64,000 nt of DNA from Amycolatopsis alba DSM 44262 (GTDB taxonomy: Bacteria; Actinomycetota; Actinomycetes; Mycobacteriales; Pseudonocardiaceae): the NCBI RefSeq assembly GCF_000384215.1, contig NZ_KB913032.1, positions 4,295,665 to 4,359,664 on the forward strand, given 5' to 3'. The first letter of the stretch is position 1. Each line of letters starts with the position of its first letter. A program made the position numbers and the translations under genes. The notes under the pieces were generated by a model that worked only from the letters and a program-made list of their open reading frames with translations, did not search any database and was not told where the DNA came from. Positions 44,129 to 52,488 of the stretch are shown here, in pieces.

Positions 44129-45460
44129 ATGTCCATTTTCGGACAGGTTTGGCTGTGGAGTCTGCTGGCGTTCGTCGTCGGCGCGCTGCTCACCTGGCTG
44201 GTGCTGGTGATCCCGGCGCGCAAGCGCATCCGTGAGCTGGAAAGCTCGTTGGCCGCCTCGCACGTCGAGACGTCCCGGCTGCCCGCCGGGGTGAGCCTCG
44301 GCGCGGGTGCCGCGGCCGTCGCGGGCGGAACCGCGTACCTCACGAAGCCGTCGCACGACGAGCTGGACGAGGAGTTCGCGGCCGCCGAGAAGCCGGCGCC
44401 CGCGTACCCCGAGACGCTCACCGAGCACGAGCCCGCGCAGCAGTGGACCGAACCGGAACCGGTCGAGGAGCAGGCTCCGGAACCTGTCGAGGACGTCGTC
44501 GAGGAGCCCGTCGCGGCCGCGACGCAGACCTTCGAGCCCCAAGACAAGCACGAAGACAAGTACGAGGCCGAGTACCGCACGGAGCCCCAGGCGGACCTGG
44601 AGCCCGAGCCGGAGCCGGAGCAGGCGGCCGAACGGACGCAGTACATCCCCGCCGCGCAGCCGGAGCCGGAACCCGAGCCCGAGCCGGAGAACCCGTACGC
44701 CGCGGCGGCGACCGAGTACCTCCAGCCCGCCTCGAAGCTGGACGTCGAACTCGAACCGGAGCCCGAGCCCGAGCCTCTGCCGGTCCAGCCGGTCGAAGCG
44801 CCGTACCGGTCCCGCCTGGAGATCCAGCTGGACCCCGAGGGCGCCGAGTCGCAGCCGGAGCCGGTGTCGCTGTTCAGTCCCGCGTCGCGCGTGGACACGG
44901 AGCAGCCGCCCGCCGAGACCAACTGGTTCGAGCGGGAAGAAGAGCTCCACGACCCACCCGCGTACGCCTTCGGTTCCGACGAGGAGGCGCAGGCAGGCCT
45001 TCTCGACTCGGAGCCCGAGACACCCGCCGAAGCCACCCAGGTGCTGCCCAAGCGCACGCCGAGGGGAGCGGTGCGCGGCGGTTTCGAGCCGCCCCAGCCG
45101 ATCCAGCCGTCGATGCGGGCGATCGAACGTCGTGAGCCGGAACTGTCCGGTGGGCAGAGCGGTTCGCTGTTCGAGCCCGCCGTCCAGCCGGGTGACGCGA
45201 TGCCCGCCCCGGAACCGCCGCCCGCGCGCCAGGCCGCCGCTCCGGTGGCCGAGTCCGTTCCGCCCGGCCCGTTCGGTCCCGGTTCGGCGATGCCGCGGCC
45301 GGGCGGTGGCCGTCCCGCCGACGACTTCGCGGTCAAGGCCAGCGTGACCGCCCTGCGGTACTGCACCGAAGAGTCGCCCCAGTTCCCGAAGATGGTCGCG
45401 GAGGTCTGGTTCCGCACCGCCGCCGACGCGGAGCGCGTGGGCTTCCGTCCGCTCACCTGA
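44129..45460 (+). CDS. Membrane protein with Glu/Pro-rich tail and sunset-like C-terminus
   Basis: A 443-residue protein with one N-terminal transmembrane helix (about residues 10-30) followed by basic ARKRIRE, so the tail should face the cytosol by the positive-inside rule. Residues about 90-240 are rich in Glu-Pro repeats (EPEPEPE). The last 45 residues (FAVKASVTALRYCTEESPQFPKMVAEVWFRTAADAERVGFRPL) resemble the sunset domain seen at the end of some actinobacterial membrane proteins. Function unknown. It begins 15 nt after the polyprenyl synthase gene and is probably cotranscribed with it. The ATG is preceded by AAAGGGCGGG. Confidence 0.7.
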   Translation: MSIFGQVWLWSLLAFVVGALLTWLVLVIPARKRIRELESSLAASHVETSRLPAGVSLGAGAAAVAGGTAYLTKPSHDELDEEFAAAEKPAPAYPETLTEHEPAQQWTEPEPVEEQAPEPVEDVVEEPVAAATQTFEPQDKHEDKYEAEYRTEPQADLEPEPEPEQAAERTQYIPAAQPEPEPEPEPENPYAAAATEYLQPASKLDVELEPEPEPEPLPVQPVEAPYRSRLEIQLDPEGAESQPEPVSLFSPASRVDTEQPPAETNWFEREEELHDPPAYAFGSDEEAQAGLLDSEPETPAEATQVLPKRTPRGAVRGGFEPPQPIQPSMRAIERREPELSGGQSGSLFEPAVQPGDAMPAPEPPPARQAAAPVAESVPPGPFGPGSAMPRPGGGRPADDFAVKASVTALRYCTEESPQFPKMVAEVWFRTAADAERVGFRPLT

Positions 45461-45518
45461 AGTACATGAAGGCCCCCTTCCTTGCGCCAGGCGCAAGGAA
45501 GGGGGCCTTCATGTACTT
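45460..45518. repeat. Perfect 29-bp inverted repeat between convergent genes
   Basis: Left arm 45460-45488 and right arm 45490-45518 are exact reverse complements over all 29 positions with a single central base. The arms include AAGGCCCCCTTCCTTGCGCC and its complement. It starts within the last base of the stop of the upstream gene and ends 8 nt before the stop of the convergent korB gene, so it is placed to act as a bidirectional terminator. There is no T tract. Confidence 0.95.
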
Positions 45519-45526
45519 CTGACTAG

Positions 45527-46591
45527 CTACACGACCGTCCAGGTGTCCTTACCGCGCAAGAGCCCTTGCAGGTCCGGCTTGCGGGTCGCGCGGGCCTCTT
45601 CGACCTGGGCGCGGGCCTGGTCGTCGTAGGTGGGCCGCTCGACCTGCCGCAGGATGCCGGTCGGCACGTGGTTCAGGTTCTGGTCACCGATCCGAGAAAG
45701 TGCGAACGCGTACGCCGTGTCCTCGATCGTCGGGTCGTGCACGACGAGGTTCTCCTCGCCGATGTTCGCGACCTTCCCGACTTCCAGCCCGGCGAAGCCG
45801 CCGCGCGTGACGCCGTACTCGCCCTGCGGCCCGAACTTGATCGGCTCGCCGGACTGCAGCGGGATCAGCCGGGTGGCGGCCTCGTCCTTGTCCTTGAGGA
45901 CGTCGAACGCGCCGTCGTTGAAGATCGGGCAGTTCTGGTAGATCTCCACCAGCGCCGACCCGCGGTGCTTCGCGGCGGCCTCCAGCACCTCGGTCAGGCC
46001 CTTGCGGTCCGAGTCGAGCGCGCGGCCCACGAACGACGCTTCGGCGCCGATCGCCAGCGAAAGCGGGTTGAACGGGGTGTCCACCGAGCCCATCGGGGTG
46101 GACTTCGTGACCATGCCCGGCCCCGACGTCGGCGAGTACTGGCCCTTGGTGAGACCGTAGATCCGGTTGTTGAACAGCAGGATCTTGATGTTCACGTTGC
46201 GCCGCAACGCGTGGATCAGGTGGTTGCCGCCGATGGACAGCGCGTCGCCGTCACCGGTGACGACCCACACCGACAGATCCGGCCGCGCGGTCGCGAGCCC
46301 GGTCGCGATCGACGGCGCGCGGCCGTGGATCGAGTGCATGCCGTAGGTGTTCAGGTAGTACGGGAACCGGGACGAGCACCCGATGCCCGAGATGAAGACG
46401 ATGTTCTCGCGCTTGAGGCCGAGCGTCGGCAGGAACGACTGCACGGCGTTGAGCACGACGTAGTCCCCGCAGCCGGGACACCAGCGGACCTCCTGGTCCG
46501 ACTTGTAGTCCTTCGCCTTCTGCGGTTCGGTTTCGGCCGGGACGAGGTCCAAGCCACCGAGTGTAGGAATCCCCAGGTCTATCGCGGTCAC
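45527..46591 (-). CDS. korB: 2-oxoglutarate:ferredoxin oxidoreductase beta subunit KorB
   Basis: Thiamine-diphosphate and [4Fe-4S]-bearing subunit of the CoA- and ferredoxin-dependent 2-oxoacid oxidoreductase. The 354-residue protein shows RWCPGCGDYVVLNAV near residue 37 (two cluster Cys), GIGCSSRFPYYLNTYGMHSIHGRAP near 70, and the ThDP/Mg motif GDGDALSIGGNHLIHALRRN near 113 followed by NNRIYGLTKGQYSPTS. This two-subunit type (KorAB) is the oxygen-tolerant enzyme of actinobacteria that can replace 2-oxoglutarate dehydrogenase. The ATG at 46591 overlaps the korA stop by 4 nt. It ends next to the 59-bp inverted repeat. Confidence 0.93.
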   Translation of the reverse strand: MTAIDLGIPTLGGLDLVPAETEPQKAKDYKSDQEVRWCPGCGDYVVLNAVQSFLPTLGLKRENIVFISGIGCSSRFPYYLNTYGMHSIHGRAPSIATGLATARPDLSVWVVTGDGDALSIGGNHLIHALRRNVNIKILLFNNRIYGLTKGQYSPTSGPGMVTKSTPMGSVDTPFNPLSLAIGAEASFVGRALDSDRKGLTEVLEAAAKHRGSALVEIYQNCPIFNDGAFDVLKDKDEAATRLIPLQSGEPIKFGPQGEYGVTRGGFAGLEVGKVANIGEENLVVHDPTIEDTAYAFALSRIGDQNLNHVPTGILRQVERPTYDDQARAQVEEARATRKPDLQGLLRGKDTWTVV

Positions 46592-48495
46592 TTCGCCGCC
46601 TCCGTACTGGTGATGATCTCCGTGAACACGCCTTGCAGCTCCTCCGCCTTGAAGGGCAGCCCGGCGACCTTCGTGTACGACTTCACGTCGACGAGGTACT
46701 TGGCCCTCAGGAGCATCGAAAGCTGGCCGAGGTTCATTTCAGGGACGACCACGGTGTCGTACGAACGGAGTACGTCACCGAGGTTGCCGGGGAACGGGTT
46801 GAGATGCCGCAGATGCGCCTGCGCGATCGGCATGCCCTCCTTGCGGACCCGGCGGCACGCGGCGCCGATCGGTCCGTAGGAGGAGCCCCAGCCGAGTGCG
46901 AGCACCCTGGCCTTGCCGCCGCTCGGGTCGTCGACGACGAGGTCTCCTACGTCGATGCCGTCGATCTTGGCCTGGCGCAGGCGGACCATCTTCTCGTGGT
47001 TGTCCGGGTCGTAGGAGATGTGGCCGGTCTTGTCGGCCTTCTCCAGCCCGCCGATCCGGTGCTGCAGACCGGCCGCGCCCGGCACCGCCCACGCGCGGGC
47101 GAGGGTCTCGGGATCGCGGACGTAGGGCCAGAACTCCCCGGAGCCGTCCTCGGCGTTCGGCTCGGTGGCGAATTCCACCCGCAGGTCCGGCAGCTGCTCG
47201 ACGTCCGGGACCAGCCACGGCTCAGAGCCGTTCGCGATCGCGCCGTCCGACAGCAGGAACACCGGCGTGCGGTACTTCAGCGCGATCCGGGTGGCTTCCA
47301 TCGCCGCGTCGAAGCAGTCCGCGGGGGACAGCGGCGCGACGATCGGTACCGGGGATTCGCCGTTGCGGCCGAACATCGCCTGCAGCAGATCGGCCTGCTC
47401 GGTCTTGGTCGGCAGCCCGGTCGACGGGCCGCCGCGCTGGACGTCGACGACGACCAGCGGCAGTTCGGTCATCACGGCGAGGCCGATGGCCTCGGACTTC
47501 AGCGCGACACCGGGCCCGGACGTCGAGGTGACGCCCAGCGCGCCGCCGTAGGAGGCGCCGAGCGCCGCGCCGATCCCGGCGATCTCGTCCTCGGCCTGGA
47601 AGGTGAGGATGCCGTAGTTCTTGTGCTTGGACAGCTCGTGGAGGATGTCCGACGCCGGGGTGATCGGGTACGTGCCCAGCAGGATCTGCAGGCCGGACTG
47701 CTGCCCGGCGGCGACCAGCCCGTAGGCCAGCGCGGTGTTCCCGGTGATCTGGCGGTACGTGCCCTGGTTCAGCTTCGCGGGCGCGACCTCGTACGTCGTC
47801 GCGAACGACTCCGTCGTCTCGCCGTAGTTCCAGCCGGCGCGGAAGGCCAGGATGTTGGCCTCGGCGATGTCGGCCTTCTTCGCGAACTTCTCGCGCAGGA
47901 ACCGTTCCGTGCCCTCGGTGGGCCGGTGGTACATCCAGGAGAGCAGCCCGAGCGCGAACATGTTCTTCGCGCGTTCGGCGTCCTTTTTGGACAGTCCGGT
48001 CGCTTCGAGCGCGCCTCTGGTCAACGTCGACATGGCCACCCGGTGGACTTGATAGGCCGAAAGGGTGTCGTCGTCGAGGGGGTCGTTCTCGAAGCCGACC
48101 TTGACCAGGTTCCGCTTCGTGAACTCGTCGGTGTTGAGGATGATCGTCCCACCGGACGGGACATCGGCGAGGTTGGCCTTCAGCGCGGCGGGGTTCATGG
48201 CGACCAGGACGTCCGGCCGGTCGCCCGGTGTCAGGATGTCGTAGTCGGCGAAGTGCACCTGGAAGCTCGAGACGCCGGGGATGGTGCCCTGTGGTGCGCG
48301 GATTTCCGCGGGGAAGTTCGGCATGGTGGACAGGTCGTTGCCGAAGGCGGCCGCTTCCGAGGTGAACCTGTCGCCCGTCAGCTGCATGCCGTCACCGGAG
48401 TCGCCGGCGAACCGGATGACCACCCGGTCCAGCTTGGCGACCTCGGTCGGCCTGACGGCCGACAAGGAGCCGTTGCCGTTCGCACTCGTGCTCAT
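46588..48495 (-). CDS. korA: 2-oxoglutarate:ferredoxin oxidoreductase alpha subunit KorA
   Basis: Fused gamma-alpha subunit of 635 residues, starting at the ATG at 48495 (MSTSANGNGSLSAVRPTEVAKLDRVVIRFAGDSGDGMQLTG). Residues about 25-200 form the gamma domain (DGMQLTGDRF, PNFPAEIRAPQGTIPGVSSFQVHFADYDI); from about 215 on is the alpha domain with ISGNTALAYGLVAAGQQSGL-like sequence, YPITPASDILHELSKHKNYGI and GVTSTSGPGVALKSEAIGLAVMTELPLVVVDVQRGGPSTGLPTKTEQADL. No ferredoxin-like cysteine domain is present, as expected for this type. Coupled to korB. The electron acceptor, a ferredoxin, is not encoded nearby. Confidence 0.93.
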   Translation of the reverse strand: MSTSANGNGSLSAVRPTEVAKLDRVVIRFAGDSGDGMQLTGDRFTSEAAAFGNDLSTMPNFPAEIRAPQGTIPGVSSFQVHFADYDILTPGDRPDVLVAMNPAALKANLADVPSGGTIILNTDEFTKRNLVKVGFENDPLDDDTLSAYQVHRVAMSTLTRGALEATGLSKKDAERAKNMFALGLLSWMYHRPTEGTERFLREKFAKKADIAEANILAFRAGWNYGETTESFATTYEVAPAKLNQGTYRQITGNTALAYGLVAAGQQSGLQILLGTYPITPASDILHELSKHKNYGILTFQAEDEIAGIGAALGASYGGALGVTSTSGPGVALKSEAIGLAVMTELPLVVVDVQRGGPSTGLPTKTEQADLLQAMFGRNGESPVPIVAPLSPADCFDAAMEATRIALKYRTPVFLLSDGAIANGSEPWLVPDVEQLPDLRVEFATEPNAEDGSGEFWPYVRDPETLARAWAVPGAAGLQHRIGGLEKADKTGHISYDPDNHEKMVRLRQAKIDGIDVGDLVVDDPSGGKARVLALGWGSSYGPIGAACRRVRKEGMPIAQAHLRHLNPFPGNLGDVLRSYDTVVVPEMNLGQLSMLLRAKYLVDVKSYTKVAGLPFKAEELQGVFTEIITSTEAAK

Positions 48496-48785
48496 AGGAC
48501 AGGGATTCCCTCTCTCCCGACGTGCGTCGTCCCCGGCAGTGCCGGAGATCGGCGTGCCTCGCCCGGCGATGTCGGCCAGGTCACAGGTGCCATGTCCCGA
48601 GGTTAGTCCTCGGCACACTTCCCAGGTTGCCCCAAAAAGGGTCTGGACCTACTCCTCGAGTGTCCTGAGCTCGGCGCTGAGCGGGGGTTTTCCGGTTTAT
48701 GTGTTACCGATGGTAACGGTTAAGGATGCGCCCCGATTGTGAGGCGTATCTCCTTCCAGCGTAGTGAAGTCCGGTCGAGGATCGG
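48496..48785. other. Intergenic region upstream of korA
   Basis: 290 nt between korA (start) and the enoyl-CoA hydratase gene (end), both on the minus strand, so it should hold the korAB promoter. A CCGGCA-G-TGCCGG inverted repeat lies at about 48529-48543 and GTTACC-GAT-GGTAAC at 48703-48717; both are possible regulator sites. No gene or structured RNA recognised. Confidence 0.5.
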
Positions 48786-49538
48786 TCATTGGCCGGTCAT
48801 CGCCGCCCGCAACCTGGTGAGCCGTTCGAGGAACGCGGGTGCGGTGAGTGACGCGAGTTGCGGCTCGATCTCGGCGTCGACGGCGGCCGAATGGTCGGTC
48901 AGTGACGCGGTGTGCCGGAGCGTCCGCTTCGTCGCCAGCAGGACGTCGCGCGGGGCACCGACGGCGGGTTTCGCCAGTTCACGGGCGGCCTCGACCAGAT
49001 CCCCCTCGACGAGCCGGAGCGCGAGCCCGGTTTCTACAGCGGCTTCGGCGCCGACGACTTCGCCGAAGAGTGTCATCGCCGCGGCCTTCTGCGGTCCGAC
49101 GAGCCGCTGGATCATCCACGTCATCCCGCCGCCGGGATGGATGCCGAGATCGAGAAATCTGGCCACGAACTTCGCCTTCGGTCCCACGATGCGGACGTCC
49201 GCGGCGAGTGCGAGGTTCAATCCGGCGCCGACGGCCGCGCCGCCGACCGCGGCGATCGTCGGCAGGGAACAGTGCGCCACCGAGAGAAATCCGTCATAGA
49301 TAGCGCGGAGCCCGTCTTCCCGCGCGGTGGCGAGCGTGTCCAGGTCCGCGCCCGCGCAGAAGGCGGGCGGCGCACCGGTGACGACCAAGGCGTGGACACT
49401 CTCGTCGGCTTCGGCGCGCGCGACGGCCGCTGCCAGCTGCGCGGACAGGTCGAGGGTCAGGGCGTTGCGGGTCGCGGGGGCGTCGATGGTGAGCACGGCG
49501 ACGCCGCCGTCGTGGCTGGAGCGGATCTGATCGGTCAC
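48786..49538 (-). CDS. Enoyl-CoA hydratase/isomerase family protein
   Basis: A 250-residue crotonase-fold enzyme. I start it at the GTG at 49538 (VTDQIRSSHDGGVAVLTIDAP), 13 nt after the Lrp-type gene; longer forms run into that gene. Oxyanion-hole segments are FCAGADLDTLATAREDG near residue 64 and AVGGAAVGAGLNLALAADVRIVG near residue 97; LDLGIHPGGGMTWMIQRLVG follows, where the usual catalytic Glu positions are partly replaced (GIHPGGGM), so hydratase chemistry is not assured. Same operon as the Lrp/AsnC regulator. Substrate unknown. Confidence 0.85.
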   Translation of the reverse strand: MTDQIRSSHDGGVAVLTIDAPATRNALTLDLSAQLAAAVARAEADESVHALVVTGAPPAFCAGADLDTLATAREDGLRAIYDGFLSVAHCSLPTIAAVGGAAVGAGLNLALAADVRIVGPKAKFVARFLDLGIHPGGGMTWMIQRLVGPQKAAAMTLFGEVVGAEAAVETGLALRLVEGDLVEAARELAKPAVGAPRDVLLATKRTLRHTASLTDHSAAVDAEIEPQLASLTAPAFLERLTRLRAAMTGQ

Positions 49539-49551
49539 GGAGCCGAGGGTG

Positions 49552-49998
49552 TCACGCTTCCGGGGTCGGCGGTCGCTCCAGCAACCGGGAAAGCACGACG
49601 GTGGAGACCGTGCGGTCGACGATCTCCAGCCCGCGCAGCCGCTCCAGCGCGGTCTCCAGGTGATGGATGTCCGACGCGCGCAGGTGGACGATCGCGTCGG
49701 CCGCGCCGGACACCGTGTAGGCCGCGACGACCTCCGGCAACGGCTCCAGCCGGGCACGGATGCGGGCCGGGGTGATGTTGCCGTTGCAGGTCATCTCGAC
49801 GAACGCCTCGGTGCCCCAGCCCAGCGCCTCGGGGTCCACGACCGCGGTGAACCCGCGCAGGACCCCGGTTTCGAGCAGCCGGTCGACCCGTCGTTTCACC
49901 GCGGGCGCGGACAGGCCGACGACTTTGCCGATGTCGGCGTAGCTGGATCTCGCGTTGGCCATCAGGCATGAAACGATTCGCTGGTCGATGGTGTTCAC
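49552..49998 (-). CDS. Lrp/AsnC-family transcriptional regulator
   Basis: A 148-residue regulator. Helix-turn-helix at residues about 18-50 (ARSSYADIGKVVGLSAPAVKRRVDRL) and an AsnC/RAM ligand-binding domain after residue 60 (AVVDPEALGWGTEAFVEM, VVAAYTVSGAADAIVHLRASDIHHLETALERL). I choose the GTG at 49998; a TTG two codons upstream (50004) is an alternative. It is transcribed divergently from the dimethylargininase gene, a frequent pairing in actinomycetes where the regulator responds to amino acids such as arginine or lysine and controls the neighbour; the effector here is not known. The enoyl-CoA hydratase gene follows in the same operon. Confidence 0.88.
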   Translation of the reverse strand: MNTIDQRIVSCLMANARSSYADIGKVVGLSAPAVKRRVDRLLETGVLRGFTAVVDPEALGWGTEAFVEMTCNGNITPARIRARLEPLPEVVAAYTVSGAADAIVHLRASDIHHLETALERLRGLEIVDRTVSTVVLSRLLERPPTPEA

Positions 49999-50048
49999 AC
50001 GCAATGTTTAGCAGGTATGTGCGCAGCGAACAGCGATTGATTGCGGAA

Positions 50049-50067
50049 TTAGGTGAGCCTTACCCTT
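50049..50067. promoter_or_regulatory. Iron-box-like site overlapping the ddaH promoter
   Basis: TTAGGTGAGCCTTACCCTT matches 13 of 19 positions of the DtxR/IdeR/DmdR consensus by my alignment, including the TTAGGT-AG left half and CT-ACC in the right. It overlaps TACCCT (50061-50066), a -10 hexamer 6 nt before the ATG at 50073. An Lrp-type site is an alternative reading. Confidence 0.45.
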
Positions 50068-50072
50068 CGGGT

Positions 50073-50918
50073 ATGCCGGAACTGGAGCAGCAGCCCCGTG
50101 TACCCACGACGCGCCGCTACCTCATGTGCCCGCCGCGGTACTTCGCGGTGGACTACGTCATCAACCCCTGGATGGATCCGTCCGTCCCGGTCAGCGTCGA
50201 CACCGCGATGGCGCAATGGACCGAACTCCGTGACACCTATCGACGGCTCGGCCATACGGTCGAGGAGATCGACGCCCAGCCAGGGCTGCCGGACATGGTG
50301 TTCGCGGCGAACTCCGGCACCGTCGTCGACGGCCGCGTCCTCGGCTCGCGGTTCCGCGCCCCGCAGCGCACCGCCGAGGCCGAGCACTTCCGCCGCTGGT
50401 TCGTCGAGCACGGCTACCGCGACATCACCATGCCCGAGAAGATCAACGAAGCCGAAGGCGACTTCGCCTGGACCGGCAAGATCCTGCTCGCCGGCACCGG
50501 CTTCCGGACCGACCCGGCCGCGCACGCCGAGGCGCAGGAGGTCCTTGGTGTCCCGGTCGTCTCGCTGCGGCTGATCGACCCGAGCTACTACCACCTCGAC
50601 ACCGCGCTGTTCGTGCTCGCCGAGGCCACCGACACCACGTCCGCGCAGATCGTCTACTACCCGGAGGCCTTCTCGGCCGGGTCACGCAAGGTGCTGGAGC
50701 GGATGTTCCCGGACGCGGTAATCGCGGACCGGGCCGACGCGGAGTGCTTTGGGCTGAACGGGGTGTCCGACGGCCGCAACGTCGTCCTGCCGGTCGAGGC
50801 GACCGGGTTGGCGGCGCGGCTGACCGAACGCGGCTACGAAGTCGTCTTCCTGGACATTTCCGAGCTCAGGAAGGCCGGCGGCGGCCCGAAGTGCTGCACC
50901 CTGGAGATCCGCAAGTAA
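50073..50918 (+). CDS. ddaH: Dimethylargininase (dimethylarginine dimethylaminohydrolase)
   Basis: Hydrolyses methylated arginine to citrulline and a methylamine; bacterial homologues may also act in arginine catabolism. The 281-residue protein starts at the ATG at 50073 (MPELEQQPRVPTTRRYLMCPPRYFAV). It has the five-fold beta-alpha propeller signs of the guanidino-modifying enzymes: DMVFAANSGTVVDGRVLGSRF near residue 75, EAEGDFAWTGKILLAGTGFRTD near 128, the active-site His in SYYHLDTALFVLAE near 172, and the nucleophilic Cys near the end in AGGGPKCCTLEIRK. All catalytic positions are present. It is divergent from an Lrp-type regulator and seems leaderless with TACCCT upstream. Confidence 0.9.
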   Translation: MPELEQQPRVPTTRRYLMCPPRYFAVDYVINPWMDPSVPVSVDTAMAQWTELRDTYRRLGHTVEEIDAQPGLPDMVFAANSGTVVDGRVLGSRFRAPQRTAEAEHFRRWFVEHGYRDITMPEKINEAEGDFAWTGKILLAGTGFRTDPAAHAEAQEVLGVPVVSLRLIDPSYYHLDTALFVLAEATDTTSAQIVYYPEAFSAGSRKVLERMFPDAVIADRADAECFGLNGVSDGRNVVLPVEATGLAARLTERGYEVVFLDISELRKAGGGPKCCTLEIRK

Positions 50919-51009
50919 TCCGTTCGTGGACACTTCGCTGGATTGTGTAACTACTCCATTCGCCAACTCGATTAATCGGGAAACACACTCGGTCCCGAAT
51001 GAGGCGCGG

Positions 51010-51666
51010 ATGGTGATCCTGGCGATTGGCGGCGTGGGCAGGCCCGTGCGCGCGCTCGATCCAGGCGAAAACGAAACCTGGGTGACGGTCGACCAGTTCG
51101 AGCGTGTGCTCGACACGGTGGCCGGACGGGACGACGTCGGGCTCACGTTCGACGACGGCAACGTGTCCGACGTCGAGATCGCGCTCCCCAAACTGGTGGA
51201 GCGCGATCTCACGGCGGAGTTCTTCCCGCTGGCGGGCCGGATCGGCCAGCGGGGCTTCGTCGACGCCGACGACGTCCGGAGCCTGACCGACGCGGGGATG
51301 TCGATCGGTTCGCACGGCTGGGAGCACCGTGACTGGCGGCGGCTCGACGGCAGGCACGCCCGGCGCGAACTCGAAGCCGCGCCGAAGCTGATCGAGGATC
51401 TGAGTGGGAAGCCCGTGCGCGCGTACGCGCCGCCGTTCGGCGCCTATGACCGGCGGGTGCTCGGCAGGCTCCGGCGTTCCGGTGCGACGAGGGTCTACAC
51501 GACCGGGGGTGGCGAGGTGTCGCGCGACAGCTGGCTGCGGCCGCGGACCGAGATCCGGCACGACGTCGATCAGGATTGGATCGACAGCGTCCTCGGTGAG
51601 CGGGACGGCCTGTACCGCCGAGCGGGACGGATGATGGCGCGAGTCGTCAGGCTTGCCCGCTTTTGA
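51010..51666 (+). CDS. Polysaccharide deacetylase (NodB-like)
   Basis: A 218-residue carbohydrate esterase-4-like protein. I start it at the ATG at 51010 (MVILAIGGVGRPVRAL); a longer form from 50926 adds a sequence without family similarity. NodB motifs are GLTFDDGNVSD near residue 45 (motif 1 with the catalytic Asp) and SIGSHGWEHRDWRRLD near residue 100 (metal-binding His pair), then YAPPFGAYDRRVLGRLRRSGATRVYT. No signal peptide or membrane anchor is apparent, so it may act on a cytosolic or lipid-linked sugar. It lies upstream of a chitosanase gene and within 3 kb of the exopolysaccharide cluster. Confidence 0.82.
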   Translation: MVILAIGGVGRPVRALDPGENETWVTVDQFERVLDTVAGRDDVGLTFDDGNVSDVEIALPKLVERDLTAEFFPLAGRIGQRGFVDADDVRSLTDAGMSIGSHGWEHRDWRRLDGRHARRELEAAPKLIEDLSGKPVRAYAPPFGAYDRRVLGRLRRSGATRVYTTGGGEVSRDSWLRPRTEIRHDVDQDWIDSVLGERDGLYRRAGRMMARVVRLARF

Positions 51667-51783
51667 CCGATTTTCGTTGCGTAGTTGGAAAACAACACCC
51701 CGCTAGCTCTTGAGCCTGCCCGTGACTGGCTGCATCCTGAGCACCTTCGGTAAAGAAACCTTATTAACTAAGGGGTGCACGGT

Positions 51784-52470
51784 ATGCGGAAGTTGCTCCT
51801 GTTCTCGGCGATGGTGGTGGCCGCAGGACTGGCCCCCGCCGCGGTGGCCGTGGCCTCACCGGCGACCTCGGCCGCGCCTGTCTCCGTTCAAGCGGGCCCG
51901 ACAGCTCAGCAGCTGCTGGCGAAGACCACCAGCTGCAAGCAGGTCTCGAACGGCAAGTACAAGACCGACGAGGAAACCGGCCGGACCATCGCGGTCTGCG
52001 ATGCGGGCAGCGCCGTGTTCTGGAAGGCCGACATGGACGTCGACTGCGACGGGCAGCCGACCCCGCGATGCAACAAGAACACCGACCCGTGGTTCCAGGA
52101 CGGCACCGCGTACCCGCGCTCCGACGGCAAGGCGCTGATCGCCGACCAGACGCCCTACATCGTCGTGCCGAGCATCAGCAGCACGTGGAACTTCGAGAAG
52201 GCCGGCCTCAAGGGGGCCGGATCGTGCGCGGTGATCTACAACAACAAGGTGCTGTACACCGTCATCGGCGACACCGGCCCGAAGGACATCATCGGCGAAG
52301 CTTCCTACGCGGCAGCGAAGGCGTTGGGCATCAACCCGGACCCGGCGAACGGCGGCGTCGACTCCGGGGTCACCTACATCTGCTTCAAGAACTCGAAGGT
52401 GACGCCGACCGAAGACCACAACAAGGCGACCTCGGTCGGCGAAGGCCTCGCCGCGAAGTGGGTCGGCTGA
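51784..52470 (+). CDS. Secreted GH75 chitosanase
   Basis: A 228-residue exported chitosanase of glycoside hydrolase family 75. It begins at the ATG at 51784 with AAGGGG 9 nt upstream; the signal peptide ends near residue 33 (SPATSAAPV). The mature protein has the family pattern FWKADMDVDCDGQPTPRCNKNTDPWFQ, PYIVVPSISSTWNFEKAGLKGAGSCAVIYNNKVLYTVIGDTGPKDIIGEASYAAAKALGINPDPANGG (spread over residues 118-190), where the Asp of GDTG and the Glu of GEAS are the probable catalytic pair. It degrades chitosan, so it acts outside the cell. Followed by a perfect 17-bp hairpin. Confidence 0.88.
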   Translation: MRKLLLFSAMVVAAGLAPAAVAVASPATSAAPVSVQAGPTAQQLLAKTTSCKQVSNGKYKTDEETGRTIAVCDAGSAVFWKADMDVDCDGQPTPRCNKNTDPWFQDGTAYPRSDGKALIADQTPYIVVPSISSTWNFEKAGLKGAGSCAVIYNNKVLYTVIGDTGPKDIIGEASYAAAKALGINPDPANGGVDSGVTYICFKNSKVTPTEDHNKATSVGEGLAAKWVG

Positions 52471-52488
52471 CGAAAGTCTTTGTACGGC

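Noticed and set aside
43094..45496. 800-codon minus-strand frame opposite the polyprenyl synthase and Glu/Pro-rich protein genes
   Set aside because: Its Leu/Arg/Gly-rich repeats are the antisense of the Glu-Pro codons; no family similarity.
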